A program made the position numbers and the translations under genes. From contig JAKZAP010000014.1 in NCBI GenBank assembly GCA_023053575.1, positions 7,068,001 through 7,132,000 of the forward strand: a stretch of DNA of 64,000 bases, given 5' to 3'. The notes under the pieces were generated by a model. The model made no database searches, was not told the origin of the DNA, and was given only the letters and a program-made list of their open reading frames with translations. Every line of letters begins with the position of its first letter. Position 1 is the stretch's first letter. Origin of the DNA: Branchinecta lynchi (Eukaryota; Arthropoda; Branchiopoda; Anostraca; Branchinectidae). This document shows, piece by piece, positions 58,855 to 64,000 of this stretch.

Positions 58855-61131
58855 TTTATTACTGCAGAAGCACGCACTATACATCTGAATTTCCGTGGGT
58901 CAGCTGATAGACCTGTTAGCAAAGGCATCCGGTTAAAGCACGTATCTGCATCTTACAGTTTGCTGCACTCACTTGAATCTAGAAAATTATTACCGAGTTT
59001 GAATTTTGAAAAGTTCGCCTCCGTTTATCTCTGCGTAGGTTCAGCGCGCTGTAGAGTCTTGGAGCGTGTTCGACCCTTCTAACAATAGTAGCTGCTAGTT
59101 ACTATTTTCGTTCCAACCTCGTAAAAAGTTACTACGCTGACTGTTCCAGCCTTCTCGAAATAGTAACTATTTGCTTACCATGCTGGGGGAGCGTAGTATG
59201 CGTGGTAACTACGCATCTCTGTAACGTGATTGGTTGAATTATTCCGTATGTTCTGCTGGAAAATATAAAAGTCGTTCCGACCTGGTTCCAGCCTTGACGG
59301 CAAAAAGCCAGGATTCTTGACGTCATGCAGTAACTACGGTAACATGGTGGAACACGCTTCTTTTGAGAAAAATCCGGACAGCGACTGATAAGTTCTATCA
59401 TGCGAAGGCAACCTCTTGAACTTTCCTGCGAGTTTTCAAAGGGAGCTCCCCGGGGGAGCAATTTTAGCGACGAAATTGGGGCAACTTTTCAAAATGACTG
59501 TTATTTTTCTTCTTTTAGATACACATAATAAGTAAACTTTCAGGTAGATACGTACTTTAAAGCCGTAGAGTTTTTTCTGGAACGAAGAGGCTGCCAAGCT
59601 GAACAGCCGTAGGATTATAATAAAGGGCGGTCGACGCGCTAACATTATTCTTATACATTTTGTAAAGAAAATCTGACACTGACTTGAGCTTTCTAATGGG
59701 TGTCCACCCTGAAGTCTAGGATTGGATATATTCCTAGATTTCCATTTAGACTCATCAGCCCCGCGTTTTGGGTGTCAACAAGATCTTGAGTATTTCAAGG
59801 GTAATAGGAATTAGTGTTTATGAACGGCTTATCTGAAGGGAATCCAACAATATTTAGAAGGCTATTCGTTTACATTTTTGTTTCTTTTACAATTTTCAAG
59901 ACCTTGGAGGTCTTGCAAGTTTCAAGGCAAGCCGGCGCGAAGAAACGAAGATGGGCAGGACCCCTGTTCTGACTGTTCGCTTCTGCTTCCTTAAGACAGG
60001 TCTGTTTTGATTGACAGTTTCCGTCGTTCACTGTTAGTACCAAAGCTCTCATAAGTACAAAAAAGTGGCGGTTGTGGAGTCCTTGCTTTCAACACTTTGT
60101 CCCCTCCCGAATTTGGTTTCGACAGATTTTAAGCGTAAATCGAAATAGATACAGTTATAACCATATCATACATACGTGTTACCAATATTCCACCATACGT
60201 GTCTTCTTTTGAATTTCTGCCGGGGTTCTTAAAAGGTTATAAACCCGGCTATTTTCCTTCTCAGTCTCAGGCCGTTCAACACAGGAAAACATGCACAGCT
60301 AGTATTTATGATCAGTACTCCTCGGAAACTATGTTCGCTCCAAAAAGATCCAACCACGGCGAATACAAAAATCAGCGTAGTTCCGTTAGGGGGAATAAAA
60401 TTGAATTACGAAGTTCGAAACGAGGAAGGATGCATCGATAAGGGACGTAAAGTAAATCAGCACTGTAAGTGAGACGGGCCCTTTAAGGACCAATAAGGGG
60501 AACCGGGATTTGCTCGGGTTTGGTGCTCAGGAGAAACTTGGACCTTGCGACGTCAACGCATGAACACAGGGAAACTGTTGAAAATATCCCCTGGGGAAGT
60601 ACTTTTAGAACCCAGCGTTGTGAAAGATATGTCGGGATTCTAAGTCGCGTTTTAATCTGTCTTGATTTAACTATGTTGACATTAAAAAGAACCTGAAGAA
60701 ATCAGTTAATGGCTAGAAAGGAGGAAAACATCTTGAATTGGACAGAAAACAGGATGTAGTGCTTCAGATCCTTTAAGTTTCGCAGCTGGTGACCAAAGGC
60801 GAAAATTTGAGGTTTCTATTTCACATTTTCTTTTGAGGTACTGCATTTGTTTAGGGAGAATATAGTGATTTATTAGTTATAGGCTAGCGAATATAAATGT
60901 GACATTTTTTTCTGTGATTCCGGAACCGAGCACCATATCATCTTAGCTACCTTATTTTTAGCAAAAGTCGGTACCGCACCAAATTTATCCACATCGTTTT
61001 CCTATCCGGTTCTGTAGCGGTTAATCTTTTAGTCGCAGTTCGTCAGTTTCTGTTTCTGTTTTTTTTCCGTAGTGCATATAAATTAAGATATAAATATCTA
61101 TCACCACAAAAGCGTTGTATGTTTTATTTTT
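58855..61131 (+). other. Probable 3'UTR / downstream flank
   Basis: No coding region is seen. The only clear structure is the MITE at 59061-59360. If the AATAAA pair near 61.15 kb is used, this is a 2.3-kb 3'UTR carrying that insertion. Confidence 0.3.
59061..59360 (+). mobile_element. K1: 300-bp MITE in the 3' flank
   Basis: The ends are GGAGCGTGTTCGACCCTTCT and GGTGGAACACGCTTC (imperfect inverse). TAGTAACTA-type motifs recur on both strands. Partial relatives are at 43205 and 63980. Confidence 0.55.
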
Positions 61132-61171
61132 AATAAAATATAGTGTGAAGAAAGTCAGTCTATTCAATAAA
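61132..61171 (+). promoter_or_regulatory. Candidate polyadenylation signals of the transporter gene
   Basis: Two AATAAA hexamers lie at 61132-61137 and 61166-61171 in AT-rich, apparently unique DNA. They are about 2.3 kb after the stop. Earlier AATAAA at 59619 and 60394 are alternatives. Which one is used cannot be told from sequence. Confidence 0.3.
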
Positions 61172-61346
61172 ACTGTGAATCCATCAGAAAAAATGTCCCC
61201 TCCATGTTCGTGACTCAGTGAATGAGAATCATGTTCTCATTTTCTCTAAAATTTTCTCAGATTTTCTTACATGTGTTCAATATAGCAGTAAAGAAACGAT
61301 GGGCCGGTAGCCTTTTAGGGTTGCTGTTTTACTAATGGTTTGAATT

Positions 61347-61750
61347 CAGTGGCGTCATTTCGCTGAAACCTAAGGGCGACATCCTGAACCCCCGTCGGGG
61401 CCCCGTGACGCACGTGCGGTTTGAAGTGCTAGGGCTGGAGGGGGGGGGGAGTGGGGTTGAGTACCGCAAAATGTACTCGTCGGAAATCCAGCACGGCTGA
61501 AGAGTTGAACGGTTTAGGAACAATAGATAAGAAGAAACGCACAGCACCACATCCGGAAAACTAAACGAATTTCAAGAAACTGGTTTGTCAAAGGTAAAGG
61601 TCATGCCTAATAACAAGAACTCGCAGGAGAGCGAAGCCACTGCAGCAGCTTCTAACGACCGTGCAAAATGCCAATGAGCGCAGCAGGCGATTTTTTTTCT
61701 TTATCTGCACGTTTTCCAACAAAAATTAACTACTTCCCGAAAATGAGCCC
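61347..61750 (-). mobile_element. D2: D-family hAT fragment
   Basis: Left end CAGTGGCGTCATTTCGCTG, a G-run, then GAACTCGCAGGAGAGCGAAG and GCCAATGAGCGC, which parallel the 62155 copy. It corresponds to the right half of D1 in reverse. Confidence 0.45.
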
Positions 61751-61761
61751 TTCCCAAAACT

Positions 61762-62068
61762 GTGAGCTTAACCATGAAACAAAGTGACTCGCTTGAATCC
61801 GTCCAGAAGAGAGCCTTCAAGATCATTCTTGGCCATGCTTACTCTTCGTATGAGGAGAAACTAAAAAACATCCTCCCTCCGAAAGGCGCTACCTTCCCGC
61901 AATTCAGTTTGGGCAGGATTGGCTCCTGTCTCCTGACGACTGGGACATCCTACCTAAGCTAGCGCCGATGCGAGAACAATCAACGACAGCACGTCTTGGA
62001 AGAAATGCGAAGATAAGCTCTTCCTCGCTAACCCCCGGTCAAACCCCATACTTCATCAGAAATTATAA
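61762..62068 (+). pseudogene. LINE RT C-terminal fragment
   Basis: LESVQKRAFKIILGHAYSSY followed by EEKLKNI is the post-palm block LE.VQKRA.KIILG..Y.SYEE of Jockey/CR1-type RTs. After a frameshift RLGRNAKISSSSLTPGQTPY follows. The stop and the shift show it is dead. Confidence 0.7.
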
Positions 62069-62130
62069 CGAACAAGACCAAAGGTTTCAATGGGATCCGA
62101 AAAGTTTAATATTCGATTACAGAACCCATA
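62069..62130 (-). mobile_element. A13: A-family tail fragment, reversed
   Basis: GAACAAGACCAAAGGTTTCA and ATGGGATCCGAAAAGTTTAA match the A tail in reverse, placed directly after the LINE frame. Confidence 0.45.
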
Positions 62131-62154
62131 TACTCGACCTGTCCCCCGTTGACC

Positions 62155-62700
62155 AGGGGCGTCGCCAGACAAAACTCGAGGGGGGGGGGGGGCAGAACGC
62201 CCTGCCCCCATTTTAGCTTTTCGTCGCACATGCAGTAATAATACATCCGATACCTTGCAAGCGTTGAAGTCTGAAAAAGCCTAGTCATATCTACGAGCTC
62301 AGGGCAGTCTGAAGGGCGTGGGAGTGGGAGGTGACTACTTCAAAATATATGACAGATTTCCATCAAGGCTCAAGAGTCATACCAGTTGGAAACAATTGCC
62401 AAGAAACACAGCATCGCGTGCTGGAAACTGTGCGGAATTACAGAAATTTAAGATGAACGTCATTTGTAATAACAGGAATTCGTTAACGAAATAGCCCGCC
62501 CCACAGCAGTTCCTAATGACTGTATATCAGACAGAATGAAAATGAGCGCCCCCGGCGAAATTTTATAAGTAGGCTATGACTTTTTCGGGCAAAACCTTAC
62601 TTCCGCCAATAAAATCTAGACTTTAAGGTGACCCAAGCCCCGAAATTCCAAGCCTAAAACACGAATGAAAAGACGCGAGCTTCAAGTAAATAGAGCCTAC
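62155..62700 (-). mobile_element. D3: D-family hAT element, right half
   Basis: Starts CAGGGGCGTCGCCAGACAAA, then G-run, AACGCCCTGCCCCC, TTTTAGCTTTTCGTCGCACA. It matches the reverse of D1 from 9218 back to about 8750 (AAGCCCCGAAATTCCAAGCC) and stops without a second end. Confidence 0.6.
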
Positions 62701-63060
62701 TACCTACCTACTCGGACACGGGGTCGGTCTGGACACTCGCTTGACACCCACGAAACAAATATTAAAAATTGTTACTAAAATCTGAAATAAATACTGCCTT
62801 CTTCTTCTGCCTTCTAGTGAACTAGCTTTGTACCAAACTTTCGCGGTGATTGATTTTTCGGTTTTGATGAAACTTAAAAAAATTGGTTTTCTTGACGTCA
62901 AAGTTTTTAGCTCATGGTAGGTTAAAAAGCTGGACCGCAAAGATTAGTGGTAATTGAAAGGCAATTAAATGGTATGATATAGCTTAGTGATGAGGGTTTG
63001 TAGCCTACTTAGTATTTTCGATATCGATCACTTAATTTTCTTGTGGTACGCCATTTTCTA
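62701..63060. other. Intergenic spacer, nothing recognised
   Basis: AT-rich; no feature supported. Confidence 0.35.
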
Positions 63061-63069
63061 ATTTTAGTC

Positions 63070-63766
63070 AGGGTGGGGTGGTTCGGACAGTTTCGGAGGG
63101 GTTGGTTTGGACAGTCTTTGCCTACTTGATACCACATAAAGCTCGAAACTGAGTTGGAAAAATACAAAAGATAATATCAGAATCCTTATCATGTTATATG
63201 TTAACAGAATTAATTATCAGAATCGGGAAAAACGAACGCTAAAAAGGGTAGCCTACAACCAAAGAAACTTAGGTAGTCAAATTGTCTCAATAAAGTAAAA
63301 AATTAAAAAAATTGTATTTAAGGAATTTAATATTTACGAAATGTTCAAGGAGGGACAAAACGCGAATTCCTCCTTGTGAAGATGAATTTGGGAAAAGGTC
63401 AAACAATGTGTTTCTTATGTGGGAAAGTCGAACAAAAAGGGAGGTTATTGAAAGAAAACCCTTGAGGGGCTTGAATATATTCTTTCGGCGCAAGAGTAGG
63501 ACTAAAATCATCTTTCTGTAGAATCTTTACTGACATAAGTTTGAAATCCCTAGCCCCTGAAATTGCTTGGTTAACTGAAAGTACAAATGAAGGATTTTCA
63601 TTTTGATGCAACCTTGGCTATTGGAATATGTGTTTTCTTTAGTTTTGTATACACTTTTGAGGTGCTATATTGTTATTTCCACTTTTTAAAGCGTTTAAAT
63701 AAAGTCGATTAAAAAATAGTACATTAAATGTCCGAACCAACCCCATGTGTACGGGGTTGGTTCGGG
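63070..63766. mobile_element. Possible MITE with GGGGTTGGTTCGGAC ends
   Basis: GGGGTTGGTTTGGACA at 63097-63112 is the inverse of TGTCCGAACCAACCCC at 63729-63744 (15 of 16). Extra copies sit at both ends: GGGGTGGTTCGGACAG at 63074 and GGGGTTGGTTCGG at 63753. No recognised coding region inside. Confidence 0.4.
63732..63765 (+). repeat. Perfect 13-bp hairpin
   Basis: CCGAACCAACCCC and GGGGTTGGTTCGG with an 8-base loop ATGTGTAC. Confidence 0.7.
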
Positions 63767-63975
63767 CGAATTGAAAAATAGCGAAAAATGTTTACTAAAA
63801 AAAAGATGTAGAAAAAAAGCTGAAAAAATTACCAGCTATTCTCCCAGACATTCTACACATTTGACAACAGAAACGATGTTAATCCGCCAAAACATGAAGG
63901 ACTAGCAAGAGTAGGAAAATTAGTGTCCGGGTCAATCCCGAGCTACCCATACACATAAGCATACCTCTTCTATGA

Positions 63976-64000
63976 GCGTGTTCCACCCTACTTACCGTGA
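63976..64000 (+). mobile_element. K3: K-family end, cut by the window edge
   Basis: GAGCGTGTTCCACCCTACTT matches the K1 left end. Confidence 0.35.

Overview
The window is metazoan nuclear DNA and looks like an invertebrate: large GT-AG introns, several non-LTR retrotransposon remnants, and dense small elements with tandem-repeat cores. I cannot place the phylum from sequence alone. Cnidarian or lophotrochozoan would fit; a search would settle it.

Almost the whole window (1-58854, + strand) lies inside one gene, a proton/myo-inositol cotransporter of the SLC2A13 (HMIT) type in the MFS sugar-porter family. Nine coding exons are visible: 1-128 (partial at the window edge), 18801-18896, 20205-20304, 24083-24207, 33544-33707, 41911-42019, 52042-52265, 53872-54024 and 58631-58854. 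All junction phases agree and give 440 continuous residues, from the loop before TM5 to the stop codon. They include the PESPR motif, the TM7 QQLCGVN motif, the EKLGRRK loop, the Cys-rich TM9-TM10 ectodomain that marks HMIT, the TM10 GPIPW motif and the C-terminal PETKG. Exons for TM1-TM4 lie upstream of the window. No second intact protein gene was found.

The introns are layered with mobile DNA. (A) About 1-kb elements start at a palindrome around GGGATCCC, carry ~135-bp tandem units, and end in GGTCTTGTT (1.8, 6.3, 29.5, 31.3, 36-38.4, 39.3, 43.3, 47.1, 49.2, 51.4 kb). (B) 0.9-3-kb elements start at a GAGCT/AGCTC hairpin plus GGCACTTG, have tandem cores, and end in a hairpin of GGCACTTG/CAAGTGCC (3.7, 10.9, 12.1, 13.3, 28.1, 29.3, 44.1, 53.2 kb). 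A and B look like Helentron-associated (HINE/DINE-like) elements. One B copy sits exactly between two T residues of a LINE reverse-transcriptase frame. (F) Inverted-arm elements have 12-bp target duplications and carry minimal hammerhead-ribozyme motifs (18.1, 22.4, 23.7, 51.8, 54.9 kb), as known for Penelope-like elements. (G) Long inverted-repeat elements have 9-bp duplications (25.45 and 49.9 kb). There are also hAT-like elements with 8-bp duplications (7.7, 9.2, 25.3, 54.4 kb), several other MITE-like elements, and LINE fragments (3.6-5.9, 39-40.8, 41.4, 61.8 kb).

After the stop codon, 58855-61170 holds a plausible long 3'UTR interrupted by a MITE, with AATAAA signals at 61132-61171. The remainder to 64000 is hAT, LINE and inverted-repeat remnants.
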